Of a DNA stretch of 64,000 nucleotides, positions 19,990 through 30,034 are shown piece by piece. Made by a program: the position numbers and the translations under genes. The DNA comes from Thunnus maccoyii (taxonomy: Eukaryota > Chordata > Actinopteri > Scombriformes > Scombridae): the NCBI RefSeq assembly GCF_910596095.1, contig NC_056550.1, positions 12,026,501-12,090,500 of the forward strand. Reading direction: 5' to 3'. Positions within the stretch are counted from its first letter, which is position 1. The number at the start of each line of letters is the position of its first letter. The notes below the pieces were generated by a model. It had not been told where the DNA came from. It saw only the letters and a list, made by a program, of their open reading frames with translations, and did no database searches.

Positions 19990-21474
19990 TACAGTACTCA
20001 TCTTCTGGGCTGGTAGCATTTAGTAATCGAGTGTGTTTAGTAATAAATTACAGCAACATTTGTCTCTGCATTATGTTAAGTTGTGTGTTCCTCAAAAATA
20101 TTCTTTACTAAACATGAGAAACATCAACTTTCATGATACATTTGTCTGGGTGTGAAATAAAGAAAATACAAACTACTACAAATAATAATAGAAATGTTTA
20201 AGAATAATTAGCATTTCTGTAAATTAAGATAACATAATGTCTACAAATTATGTGGAATCATAATATGATGGAGTAAAAAAAAGTTGCAGTTTCCTTTATA
20301 AAATCACTAGAGGTCAGTGTCAAGTTTCTCTCTCCTCTTTTACAATAAAGAAACACTCAGATCTGCTTTTCTCATTGATATTAACAGACTGACCCTTGAA
20401 CCAAATCCTTATCTCGCCTAGGGCACCAAAATGGCTAGAGCCGGCCCTGAGTTCACTGTTACAATAACAGGAAACAGTCTTTGAACACATTTAACTGTGA
20501 AAAAAGTAAAACGAAATAACATGACTTATTATGATATATAATTACAATAATATTAAATAATACAGTGGAGGCATTTACCAAAAAGTGTTCTCTCTTCCTG
20601 ACTCACAATATTTATATTTCAAGTGGTGAATTTGTTGCAGCATTATTTCAGTGGACAACTACACTTTGAAAGCTCTTCATTTAACAAGAAATGAAACATA
20701 AATAATCTTTCTTTATGACACTTTTATTTGTAGTTTGTGGCTCCACATAAATTACTTTTGTCAGTCTGGACTAACAATGAGAGGAAGGACTGAACAGGAC
20801 AAGAAATGTAACATTTTCTCCTTTTACTCGTGAGAATACAAGAGCTTTACAAAACACTTTCACAGTCTTTGGTACGATCTGTCTCCAGTATAGATACAAA
20901 CATTACAGGTGACCTCAGTAGATCAAAAATATTAGCAAACTGTAAATAAGTTAAATAAGCTGTGGTATTAAAATAAAATTAAGTTATAAACAACTAACAA
21001 CAGTGTTACTTCTTTCTTGCTCCTCTGCACTATTATTAATGATTATAAATTAAACAGGTTGTTTGATGTCTTAGTCCTCTGCATTTTGTAGATTAATGTT
21101 CACCATTTTTAAAAATCGTTCATCAGATTTTAGATGTCCTTTCTTGTAGGCAGCCATTGGTTTTTGTTCATGAAAATCATTTTAGTTATCTGAGGTGAGA
21201 TTCATCTCATGTTTTAGCAAAGTTAAGATTCTGTGTCATGATAATTCAGTTGTGAGTGTGTTAAAAATATGTATTTGTTGAGTGATACTCTGATATCCAA
21301 CAACACGAGATGGTTGCAACTCAAACTTCAAACACAAAATTCAACTTTTGACGAGAATTCTGATTAAATAGAAGTTTCAAATATAGATTGCCTAATTCAA
21401 AATTAATTTAGCTTGTGTTGAAATTATTACATTATTGTTTTGCACAACAAACAAAAGGTCAAATTCTATCCTCC
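19990..21474. other. Intergenic B3 to B4
   Basis: From about 20,450 the sequence is A-family 3' flank without an A gene (compare 26,220, 34,810, 41,470). It starts at the junction GCCGGCCCTGAGTTCACTG, so an A gene was probably deleted. The rest is AT-rich and shared with 34,800-35,840 and 41,470-42,490. Confidence 0.5.
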
Positions 21475-21540
21475 ATGTGAGGACAAGTCAATTCAAAACT
21501 TGGCTATATTCCAACTTCACTGATCCAACTGCAAAGAAAA
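21475..21540 (+). promoter_or_regulatory. Decayed B-type promoter copy upstream of B4
   Basis: GTGAGGACAAGTCAATTCAAAAC with CCAACTTCACTGATCCAACTG is more diverged than the copy upstream of B1. The octamer is lost. Confidence 0.5.
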
Positions 21541-21649
21541 TTACAAATTGTTTAGTTTCCACTGTGACTTTTGTTTTGTGCAAGGTAAAAGAGTATTGCA
21601 CATTTTATGCACTTCAATGTAGTTCTCTCCTTGCTGTGAGGAGGAGTCA

Positions 21650-21657
21650 ATGCAAAA
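21650..21657 (+). promoter_or_regulatory. B4 octamer-like element
   Basis: ATGCAAAA in the standard block, 80 bases before the ATG. Confidence 0.72.
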
Positions 21658-21729
21658 CCTTGATGTCTTCCACCTCTACTTATCTGACTGCAGAGAGGAT
21701 GACAGAGAACAGTGGACACACAGTTTAAC

Positions 21730-22171
21730 ATGATGGACTATAGGACAGGACTGCTGCTTTTAACTCTCTGCTGGGCAGGTGAAGATCTTCACAGATCTTG
21801 AGTTGAAGTTGTTGTTAAAAAGTTACCAGCTTAAATCAACTGATTATTTTCTTTTTCTGTCTTGACAGGTGTTGAAGGTCAGACTCTGACAGAATCTGAA
21901 CCAGCAGTTAAAAAGCCTGGAGAATCCCACAAACTGACCTGTACAACATCTGGATTGTCATTCAGTAGCTACTGGATGGCCTGGATCAGACAGGCTCCTG
22001 GAAAAGGACTGGAGTGGATTGCTGCTGATGGTGGTGGTAGTAGCAAATACTACTCTCAGTCAGTTCAAGGCCGGTTCACCATCTCCAGAGACGACAGCAG
22101 AGAGCAGCTGTATCTGCAGATGAACAGTCTGAAGACTGAAGATTCTGCTGTTTATTATTGTGCTCGAGACT
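21730..22171 (+). CDS. IGHV: IGHV segment B4
   Basis: Leader exon 21,730-21,778 ([17 protein letters not shown]), 90-base intron, V exon 21,869-22,171. Landmarks are [22 protein letters not shown] and [11 protein letters not shown]1 is [11 protein letters not shown]2 reads [12 protein letters not shown], two residues shorter than B6 or B9, in a GGT/AGT codon run. Framework 1 starts GVEGQTL rather than GVDGQTL. Splice sites, frame and RSS are sound. Confidence 0.9.
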
Positions 22172-22209
22172 CACAGTGACTGAGTTGGTTGAGCAGCTGT
22201 ACAAAATCC
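22172..22209 (+). other. B4 recombination signal (22-base spacer)
   Basis: CACAGTG, 22-base spacer, ACAAAATCC. Confidence 0.85.
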
Positions 22210-22213
22210 TACA

Positions 22214-22296
22214 GTACACTGTAAAAAATTACTGTGAAATCCACAGTAATTTACTGTGTTTCTGCACAGTTAATTACGGTGAATATTTTTTACAGT
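22214..22296. repeat. Palindromic MITE-like element
   Basis: Starts ACTGTAAAAAAT and ends ATTTTTTACAGT within about 80 bases, with further internal inverted CACAGTAATTTACTGTG. It interrupts the B 3' flank only 5 bases after the RSS nonamer. It fits a short non-autonomous DNA transposon; the family was not identified. Confidence 0.5.
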
Positions 22297-22339
22297 ATAG
22301 TACTGTATATTAGGCCTAAAAACACAGTAATTATAATGA

Positions 22340-22512
22340 TACTGTAGAAATCACAGTGATGAACACACTACTGTAGAAAATCACAGTAACCATTATGTTA
22401 CTGTAGAAAATCACAGTAACTACTTAGTACTGTAGAAAATCACAGTAACCATTATGTTACTGTAGAAAATCACAGTAATATTGATACTACTGCAGACACC
22501 ATTATGTTACTC
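22340..22512. repeat. Tandem repeat of about 30 bases
   Basis: About 5 to 6 imperfect copies of TACTGTAGAAAATCACAGTA plus about 10 variable bases. Each unit carries a small inverted pair, ACTGT against ACAGT. It probably grew from the adjacent MITE-like element. Confidence 0.65.
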
Positions 22513-22900
22513 TATATGAGGTAACAAATTTCCCTTTTGTAAAGAAAATCACTAATTTGAAGATTATTTTGTAATACCTTCAAATAAAACCCTCAAATTC
22601 ATGGTGCAGATTAAATAATTTAAAACTTAGTTTGAAATAATTATTCTTTTCATATGAATTCAAGTACTTCAGGATGACCTTGTTTGTTCATACTTCTGCA
22701 GGCTGTTACTTTCAGGTTTTAAACTTGTCTCAACGTTTATCAGGTCATAACCTTTTATACAGTCTATGGTCATGACAGGCTGTCAGTGAAGTCGTGAACT
22801 GATTGGTTGAGCCAAAGAAAAACATCATATGATCTCAAATTTGAACAGCGTCACTGAGTCAGTCTGGGCGCCAAAGTAATTTACTTCACTGCAGCCGGTT
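22513..22900. other. Unassigned spacer
   Basis: AT-rich then more balanced sequence. No V homology or other gene recognised. Confidence 0.4.
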
Positions 22901-24523
22901 TGGGATTTAACAGCTCTTTGGTTCACTACATTATCTTCTTTTTTTTTTTTACTTTAAAGAATTTTCTTCTTAAGAGTGTTCATGTTCTTGTCTGCTTTTG
23001 CTCGGTGTAAAGTTGTCAGACGGTATCATAGATGGACTTTCTGACCTCCTACAGCTTGCTAACTTCACCAGCTAACATTTAACTGCAGAGTCCTCTGAAA
23101 TAAAGGACGTAACAAACTCGGAACATTCAGAAATGAGCACTGGAAGATACGGGAGAACACAAAGTCGAATGTTCAACAGATATTTTTTGCAGTGTGGACA
23201 GTGCACTTCTTGCAGCATGGTGAGGAGTAACGTTAGCCGTCAGTCCGGAGCAGCAGTAGCAGGAGTCACTGACATCAGCAGCTGATCAGTAAGTGTCTTC
23301 AACATTAAAACACTCGGTCCTGACTAACACCAGAGATTACACCAAGCTAGTTTTTGTACTTAATTTATTCACATCGATTTCTGGCCGCTCAGAAGTGTGC
23401 TGTGCTAACATTCTTATGTTAGCTAGTGGTCTGTTAGCTAACAGAAATCCACAGAAATCCAACCTGACTGCATTGTGTTAAACTGAAACAGCTTCATGTT
23501 ACGAAACTTGTCAACACGCCTTAACGTTACAGATGTAACCTTTATAAATTCTGGGACATGTGAGAGCACTGTTATGTGTGTTTAGCCCGTGTCACCCCCT
23601 GGCTAACTCAACACTGTTAAGAAAACGGTGATGTTTTCACTGTAACTTAATAGTTTATTATTTATTCTATTCTAACGTTAGGTCTGATAAAGATGGCAAA
23701 ATGCTCTGATAGTCTATCATCTACTACCAAACTGTGTGAAATTAATGTGTTCCAAGATGTATATGTATTTATGTATGTTTGTGTGTGTGCGCGCGCCTGC
23801 GTGTATAGGACTATTAATTAAAAAGTAATCACTCTCAGTAAAAGCAATGTTTTCCAAAGTCATGCACGGCTCTAAATCCTGATGCCTTTCTTCATCATTT
23901 CTTTCTACTCCTCACAGCTGATGACAACTCCTGCTGATGTCAGAGTCCAGTCTCTCCATCATCTCAGGTCTCACTGTGTAAGGTAAGATTTAAAATCCAT
24001 TGACAAAGCCAAGTTAGTCAGCTCTTGTGGCAGTTGTGCTTGTCATACTATGTGCCTGTTTGTAGATATTTTATATTTATATTTTATATTTATTTTGGCT
24101 TAACCACAAGCATCTCAGCAGTCATCTGCTTAGATCTGTTCTCATGTACTAACTCAGAAACGATATTGTCTCTGTTGTGTAAGTTCAGTTTTCACAGAAA
24201 AAACAGTACTTTAAGGTAATACAATTGTTGTTAATTCAGTGTTTTATTACTCATCAGGAGAACCTGAACCTGAGATCCTGTGTACGACTAAGTGGATGCT
24301 GCTGATGGAGACTGACTGACTTCACTACCACCCTGGCTGTCCTCTTCACATCTTGCTATAGTTCACAGTTGAATATCAGGAGGAAACAATGACATCGCTG
24401 GAGTCTGTTCAAAAGATATTGCTCATCAACATTTTTACAACACATCCTATTTCTTTTACATTCATTTTACTTGCATTTTCCCTGTGATTGTTAAGATTGC
24501 TGTTAAGATTAAGATGAAATAAA
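22900..24523 (+). ncRNA. Candidate spliced non-coding transcription unit
   Basis: Sequence-only prediction. A first exon would end at 23,288 with donor GTAAGT. A 65-base middle exon (23,918-23,982) lies between a pyrimidine tract with CTCACAG and a GTAAGA donor. A last exon starts at 24,258 after CATCAG and carries AATAAA at 24,518-24,523. The longest frame in the last exon is about 32 codons. It has no V homology. The intron 2 and exon 3 part recurs at 29,488-30,034, so this may be a dispersed repeat or retro-derived unit rather than a host lncRNA. Confidence 0.35.
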
Positions 24524-24908
24524 GAAAATACAAACTACTTCAAATAATAATTCAGATGTTTTCTTAAAAAGGACCTGTAAACCTTCTGTAAATGAAGACA
24601 ACGTAATGTCTATAAATCATGTGGAATCATAATATGAAGGAGGGATAAAACAGTTGTAGATTTCTCTACAAAATCACTAGAGGTCAGTGTCAAGTTTCTC
24701 TCTTTTACAATAAGGAAACACTCAGATCTGCTTTTCTCATTAATCTTAACTGACTGACACTTGAAACCTGCACTGATTTAACGCCTGCTTGTCATGTACA
24801 TGGTGTCAAAATGTGCTTGAAACAAAAGTCATTTCTGAATTTGAATGAGCCTATTTTGAATCATATATTTTGACTCAATATGATATTTACCATCAGCAGT
24901 GACTGCAG
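24524..24908. other. Flank between non-coding unit and V relic
   Basis: Shared with 20,160-20,400 and 31,747-32,146. No gene. Confidence 0.45.
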
Positions 24909-25005
24909 CTCAGTCTGTCAGTGTCAATTCATCATCTCAACAGACAGGAAGTAAATCTCAAGATGAACAACAGAAAGCCTAAAGGAGCTGTTGTGTATTT
25001 TTATT
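24909..25005 (+). pseudogene. Relic V framework-3 fragment
   Basis: Reads like a decayed [11 protein letters not shown]...[36 protein letters not shown], then ATCATCTCAACAGAC, AATCTCAAGATGAAC and GTTGTGTATTTTTATT. The second Cys codon is lost. An ACAAAAACT stretch at 25,018-25,026 may be an old nonamer but the heptamer is gone. A sister relic is at 32,147 and a shorter one at 29,435. Confidence 0.55.
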
Positions 25006-25260
25006 AAAGCTGGATGAACAAAAACTATGTCCTCCTTCTCTCATCCTCACTGATAGACTCTGCACAGTCTCACATTATTAATGTCCTCAGGTCAACTAAT
25101 TTACAATTACACAACACAGTCATCTGAGTACCACTGATGTAGCTTTAAAAGTAAGATTTCATTACAAAAAATATAATGTTAATATAAATGAAAAATCTGA
25201 CTCTTCCATCACATACCGTAGCTTCATTGAAACCATTGCTGAGAGAAGACAGCAGTAATC

Positions 25261-25403
25261 TATAAAGTCCAAGTTTCTCTGTGTGTGTTTCTTCAAACAT
25301 CTGAAAACACTGAAACCATTCAATGTCTTTTATGCAAACTCAACTTTTCATGATATTTACATGATCCTGCTGCTGTTGTTGTATTTCTGTATGAATGAAA
25401 TAG
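25261..25403 (+). promoter_or_regulatory. Upstream TATA, octamer and leader module before A4
   Basis: TATAAAG at 25,261-25,267, ATGCAAAC at 25,332-25,339, leader-like exon 25,361-25,403 encoding MILLLLLYFCMNEI plus G, donor GTAAGA. The G joins in phase with the GT that opens the A4 V exon at 25,802, giving Gly. The octamer is only 21 bases from the ATG, which is unusual. No V exon of its own was found. Confidence 0.58.
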
Positions 25404-25577
25404 GTAAGAAAAGTCAACAAATAATGAAATAAATGTAATGAAATTAGAATATCACATGTAAAGCAGAGGTGATTTCCAGCTGTGTTTTCACTTTGCAGAT
25501 ATACAATAATAACAGTCATCAGACTCTTCTATTAGTCTCCATTTAGACCAACATTAATGCTTCATGTGTTTGATTCT

Positions 25578-25617
25578 ATGCAAACTCAGTGATCCTCCTT
25601 GTTTCTCAGATATAAAA
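25578..25617 (+). promoter_or_regulatory. A4 promoter (octamer-like plus TATA)
   Basis: ATGCAAAC at 25,578-25,585 and TATAAAA at 25,611-25,617. Confidence 0.8.
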
Positions 25618-25671
25618 ACTTTACATCAGACTGTCAGTGGAGATCACAGCACATCAGTTTCACCATAAACC

Positions 25672-26098
25672 ATGTTCTCTGTAGCTCTGCTGCTGCTGTT
25701 GGCAGCTGGATCCTGTGAGTTTCTTTGTTTTTTTTCATAGTCAGCAGTTCTTCCTGTTTTTTGATAATTTGTCACAAAATATTTTCTTGTTTTCTTCGCA
25801 GGTGTGAAGTGTGAACAGTTGACACAGCCAGCCTCAGTGACTGTGCAGCCAGGTCAACGTCTGACCATCACCTGTCAGGTCTCTTATTCTGTTAGTGGCT
25901 ATTACACAGCCTGGATCAGACAGCCTGCAGGGAAAGGACTGGAGTGGATTGGAATGAGATATACTGGAGGCTCTCACTACAAAGATTCACTAAAGAACAA
26001 GTTCAGTATCGACTTAGACTCTTCCAGCAACAGAGTGACTCTAAATGGACAGAATGTGCAGCCTGAAGACACTGCTGTGTATTACTGTGCCAGAGACC
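25672..26098 (+). CDS. IGHV: IGHV segment A4
   Basis: Leader exon 25,672-25,714 (MFSVALLLLLAAGS), 87-base intron with GTGAGT donor and TTCGCAG acceptor, V exon 25,802-26,098. Landmarks are LTITCQVS, TAWIRQP and [11 protein letters not shown]1 is SYSVSGYY and CDR2 RYTGGSH. Framework 3 has SSSNRVTLNG. Its intron type (TTCGCAG end) is shared with A5 and A7. A second, phase-compatible leader lies 311 bases upstream. All signals are intact. Confidence 0.92.
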
Positions 26099-26137
26099 CA
26101 CAATAACACAAACCATCAGCAGACCTGAACAAAAACC
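26099..26137 (+). other. A4 recombination signal (23-RSS)
   Basis: CACAATA, 23-base spacer, ACAAAAACC. Confidence 0.85.
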
Positions 26138-27105
26138 CCTCAGTGCCTGAACACTTGTAACATGAAGCCACCAGAGGAGGAGCCCTCAGACCACTAATAT
26201 ACTAATAACACCAGTTCACTGTTACAATAGCAGGAAACAGTATTTGATCATATTTAACCATAAAAAGTAAAATAAATATGTCATGACTTATCATAATATA
26301 TAATTATAATAATATTAAATAATACAGTGGAGGCATTTACCAAAAAGTGTTCTCTCTTCTTGACTCACAATATTTATATTTCAAGTAGTGAATTTGTTGC
26401 AGCATTATTTCAGTGGACAACAACACTTTAAAAACAATTCATGTAACAAGAAATGAAACATAAAAGTTTCTTTATGTCATTTTTAGTTTTAGTTTCAGCT
26501 TGGGGATCCACATAAATTACTTTTGTCAGTCTGGACTAACAATGAGAGGAAGGACTGAACAGGACAAGAAATGTAACATTTTCTTCTTTTACTCGTGAGA
26601 ATACAAGAGCTTTACAGAACACTTTCACAGCCGATCTGTCTCCAGTATAGATGCAAACATTATAGGTGACCTCAGTAGATCAAAATATCAGCAAACTGTA
26701 AGTAAGTTAAATAGGCTGTGGTATTAAAATAAAATAATGTCATTAATAACTGACAATAACATAATTATTTGCTTGGTCTAAATGATTGATAAATTAAAAC
26801 AGGTTTTATGTCTTAGTCCTATTTGTATTGTAGATTAGTGTTGACCTTTTTTCACATATTTACCTGTTTCTTTTTCATATTTTTCACATATTCTCATCAG
26901 TTTTCTTCACTTATATTCCTACTGGGGTTTTCTTTCCCCCTGACATCCTGAATGTTATGAGCACTTTGTCAGAAAAACAAAAAAAGCAACATTTGTTCAG
27001 GAGGTACTTTTTCTATTAAAACTTAATGATAATAAGTATGAACTTTATATTGAAATTATTATTGCAAATTTTCAGTATTTCAATCTCGTTCTCTGCTTGC
27101 TGTGA
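26138..27105. other. Intergenic A4 to B5
   Basis: Conserved A 3' flank to about 26,760, then a sequence matching 19,200-19,400 and 57,000-57,180. No decayed promoter copy was seen here, unlike other A-B pairs. Confidence 0.5.
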
Positions 27106-27115
27106 GGAGGAGTCA

Positions 27116-27123
27116 ATGCAAAA
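27116..27123 (+). promoter_or_regulatory. B5 octamer-like element
   Basis: ATGCAAAA in the standard block, 80 bases before the ATG. Confidence 0.72.
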
Positions 27124-27195
27124 CCTTGATGTCTTCCACCTCTACTTATCTGACTGCAGAGAGGATGACAGAGAACAGTGGACACACAGTTTAAC

Positions 27196-27641
27196 ATGAT
27201 GGACTATAGGACAGGACTGCTGCTTTTAACTATCTGCTGGGCAGGTGAAGATTTTCACAGATCTTGAGTTGAAGTTGTTAATAAAAAGTTACCAGCTTAA
27301 ATCAACTGATTATTTTCCTTTTTCTGTCTTGGCAGGTGTTGATGGTCAGACTCTGACAGAATCTGAACCAGCAGTTAAAAAGCCTGGAGAATCCCACAAA
27401 CTGACCTGTACAACATCTGGATTGTCATTCAGTAGCTACTGGATGGCCTGGATCAGACAGGCTCCTGGAAAAGGACTGGAGTGGATTGCAACTATCAATA
27501 CTGGTGGTAGTAGCAAATACTACTCTCAGTCAGTTCAAGGCCGCTTCACCATCTCCAGAGACAACAGCAGAGAGCAGCTGTATCTGCAGATGAACAGTCT
27601 GAAGACTGAAGATTCTGCTGTTTATTATTGTGCTCGACACT
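27196..27641 (+). CDS. IGHV: IGHV segment B5
   Basis: Leader exon 27,196-27,244, 91-base intron ending TTGGCAG, V exon 27,336-27,641. Landmarks are [22 protein letters not shown] and [11 protein letters not shown]1 is GLSFSSYW and CDR2 INTGGSSK. Its framework 1 and CDR1 are very close to B4, from which it differs mostly in CDR2, consistent with recent duplication or conversion. Signals are intact. Confidence 0.92.
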
Positions 27642-27679
27642 CACAGTGACTGAGTTGATTGAGCAGCTGTACAAAATCC
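27642..27679 (+). other. B5 recombination signal (22-base spacer)
   Basis: CACAGTG, 22-base spacer, ACAAAATCC. Confidence 0.85.
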
Positions 27680-28220
27680 TACAGTACTCATCAGACCCCC
27701 TTTAACTCATATGAATCATGTCATCAGTTCAGTTAGTTCAAGAAAATGATGTAGTTCCTTCACACCCAAACACCTTCTTGGAACCAATAATATGCTAATT
27801 GGGTTTTTAAACAAAGAATCCTAACGACAGCTCTTCAGAAAGATTTTAATTCTTTTCTTACCTAAAGCAACATTTTTTTTTTTAACTTGAATTTCAGTAT
27901 CTGAGCAGCTCTCTAGAGGCTCTGAATGTCTGTGGCTTCAAACATGTGCAACACTGATACAACAAAAAAGTATCTCATCCTTGAAAAATGCAATATTAGA
28001 ATATAATCAGTTTATCTACAATAATACATGATTAAATGGTAGATTATTTAAAATGTCATTTTAAATAAAATCATAGCACCATTATAAGTTCACTAAATTA
28101 ACCATATATCATGCTTAAGTACAAATTCAGTCTGGAAACTTCAGACTGAACTCCTCACCTCAAAGTGATAAATAGAAGAACTAAGTAATCCAGTCCAATC
28201 CAGTTCACTTCTCCCTGTGA
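27680..28220. other. B5 3' flank
   Basis: Same flank type as after B1 and B7, here leading straight into a C promoter. The D gene found after B1, B6, B7 and B10 is missing. Confidence 0.5.
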
Positions 28221-28230
28221 GGAGGAGTCA

Positions 28231-28238
28231 ATGCAAAA
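28231..28238 (+). promoter_or_regulatory. C3 octamer-like element
   Basis: ATGCAAAA in the B/C block, 78 bases before the ATG. Confidence 0.72.
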
Positions 28239-28308
28239 CTCAGAAGTCTTCCATCTCTACTTATCTGACTGCAGAGAGGATGACAGAGAACAGTGGACAC
28301 AGTTTAAC

Positions 28309-28745
28309 ATGATGGACTTTAGGACAGGACTGCTGCTTCTAACTATCTGCTGGGCAGGTGAAGATTTTTCACTGATCTTGACCTGACATATAATTCATTT
28401 CAGATTTCATTCACGTTATGTTTTCTTTTTTCTCCTGACAGGTGTTGATGGTCAGACTCTGACAGAATCTGAACCAGTGGTTAAAAAACCTGGAGAATCC
28501 CACAGATTGACCTGTACAACCTCTGGATTCACATTCAGCAGCTACCATATGAACTGGGTCAGACAGGCTCCTGGAAAAGGACTGGAGTGGATTGCTTTTA
28601 TACACACAGGCAGTGCTGCTATCTCTTATTCCCAGTCAGTCCAGGGTAGATTCACCATCTCCAGAGATGACTCCAGCAGTAAGCTCTATCTACAGATGAA
28701 CAGTCTGAAGACTGAGGACACAGCAGTGTATTACTGTGCCAGAGA
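28309..28745 (+). CDS. IGHV: IGHV segment C3
   Basis: Leader exon 28,309-28,357 ([17 protein letters not shown]), short 84-base intron, V exon 28,442-28,745. Landmarks are [22 protein letters not shown] and [11 protein letters not shown]1 is GFTFSSYH and CDR2 IHTGSAAI. Framework 1 has [11 protein letters not shown]. Framework 3 is the C type, SSSKLYLQ. Promoter, splice sites, frame and RSS are intact. Confidence 0.92.
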
Positions 28746-28784
28746 CACAGTGAGAGACAGTAATAGGAGACTCATACAAAAACT
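28746..28784 (+). other. C3 recombination signal (23-RSS)
   Basis: CACAGTG, 23-base spacer, ACAAAAACT. Confidence 0.88.
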
Positions 28785-29434
28785 ACTTCCTCTATTTACC
28801 TCAAAGACTTGGAACATTCAATGGTCTAAATAGCAATAATAATTGTCCTGAATTGCTGATTTTAATGTTTTGGTTTTTTTTGTTTTCATTCATAACCACT
28901 AGAACCACCACTGATAACATTCAATAACATTCATTCCTTTATTATCACTTTTTTGCAATACTGATTGTGATGAACTGTCAGTGATGAAAAGTAGTGATTG
29001 GCTGAATATTTAAGTCTGATTTGTAACCTACATAAATATATATTACTAAAACAGAAAAATGTTTTTATTTGATGAAGATATATTTTTGTGTATTTGCAAG
29101 GTTTACAGATGATGTAAAAAGACTATTTTTGGTTTCATACAATGCTGATGATTGAATTCATTATATTACACTTGAAACCTAAATTTTGCTCTGTAAATAC
29201 AGTGATTCAAAAATGTACATTTTGGTATTCTTTTAAAAAAAATCAAAAGCACTGATTTGTTTGTTTCAGAAACATAAGTTTTGATTGTCTAATACATAAT
29301 CAAAACCACATACATTCCTGAAACTGAGGCATTTTACACCCTTAACAATATGTTTTAGGGAAAAAGGCTGTGCCAGATGCATTTACTTATTAACAAATCA
29401 AATATATAAATGTCACTTTTTCACTGTTATTATT
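28785..29434. other. C3 3' flank
   Basis: AT-rich; its distal half matches the first 200 bases of the window. No gene. Confidence 0.5.
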
Positions 29435-29494
29435 GAAGTAAATCTCAAGATGAACAGCAGGAAGCCTGAAGAAGATGTTGTGTATTTTTGTAAA
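29435..29494 (+). pseudogene. Relic V framework-3 fragment keeping the second Cys
   Basis: AATCTCAAGATGAACAGC then AGGAAGCCTGAAGAAGATG and TGTATTTTTGTAAA read NLKMNSRKPEEDVVYFCK, a decayed [17 protein letters not shown]. No RSS follows; the sequence passes straight into the repeat shared with 23,985-24,535. Confidence 0.6.
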
Positions 29495-30034
29495 TCCATT
29501 GACAAAGCTAAGTTAGTCAGCTCTTGTGGCAGTTGTGCTTGTCATACTATGTGCCTGTTTTTAGATATTTTATATTTATATTTTATATTTATTTTTGGCT
29601 TAACCACAAGCATCTCAGCAGTCATCTGTTTAGATCTGTTTTCATGTACTAACTCAAAAACGATATTGTCTCTGTTGTGTAAGTTTAGTTTTCACAGAGA
29701 AAACAGTACTTTAAGGTAATAGAATTGTTGTTAATTCAGTGTTTGATTATTACTCATCAGGAGAACCTGAACCTGAGATCCTGTGTACGACTAAATGGAT
29801 GCTGCTGATGGAGACCTGACTTCACCACCACCCTGGCTGTCCTCTTCACATCTTGCTATAGTTCACAGTTGAATATCAGGAGGAAACAATGACATTGCTG
29901 GAGTCTGTTCAAAAGGTATTGCTCATCAACATTTTTACAACACATCCTATTTCTTTTACATTCATTTTACTTCTATTTTCTCTGTGATTGTTAAGATTGC
30001 TGTTAAGATTAAGATGAAATAAAGAAAATACAAA
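29488..30034 (+). repeat. Second copy of non-coding unit (3' part)
   Basis: Matches 23,985-24,535: the intron, the CATCAG acceptor and the final exon-like block with AATAAA near 30,020. The first two exon-like blocks are absent. Confidence 0.55.

Noticed and set aside
25018-25026. ACAAAAACT as an RSS nonamer for the framework 3 relic
   Set aside because: No heptamer at 22 to 24 bases; the distance to the lost Cys is too short. Kept only as a remark.
27061-27070. ATTGCAAATT as a second B5 octamer
   Set aside because: It has an inserted base relative to ATGCAAAT, lies outside the conserved promoter block and is not shared by other B genes.
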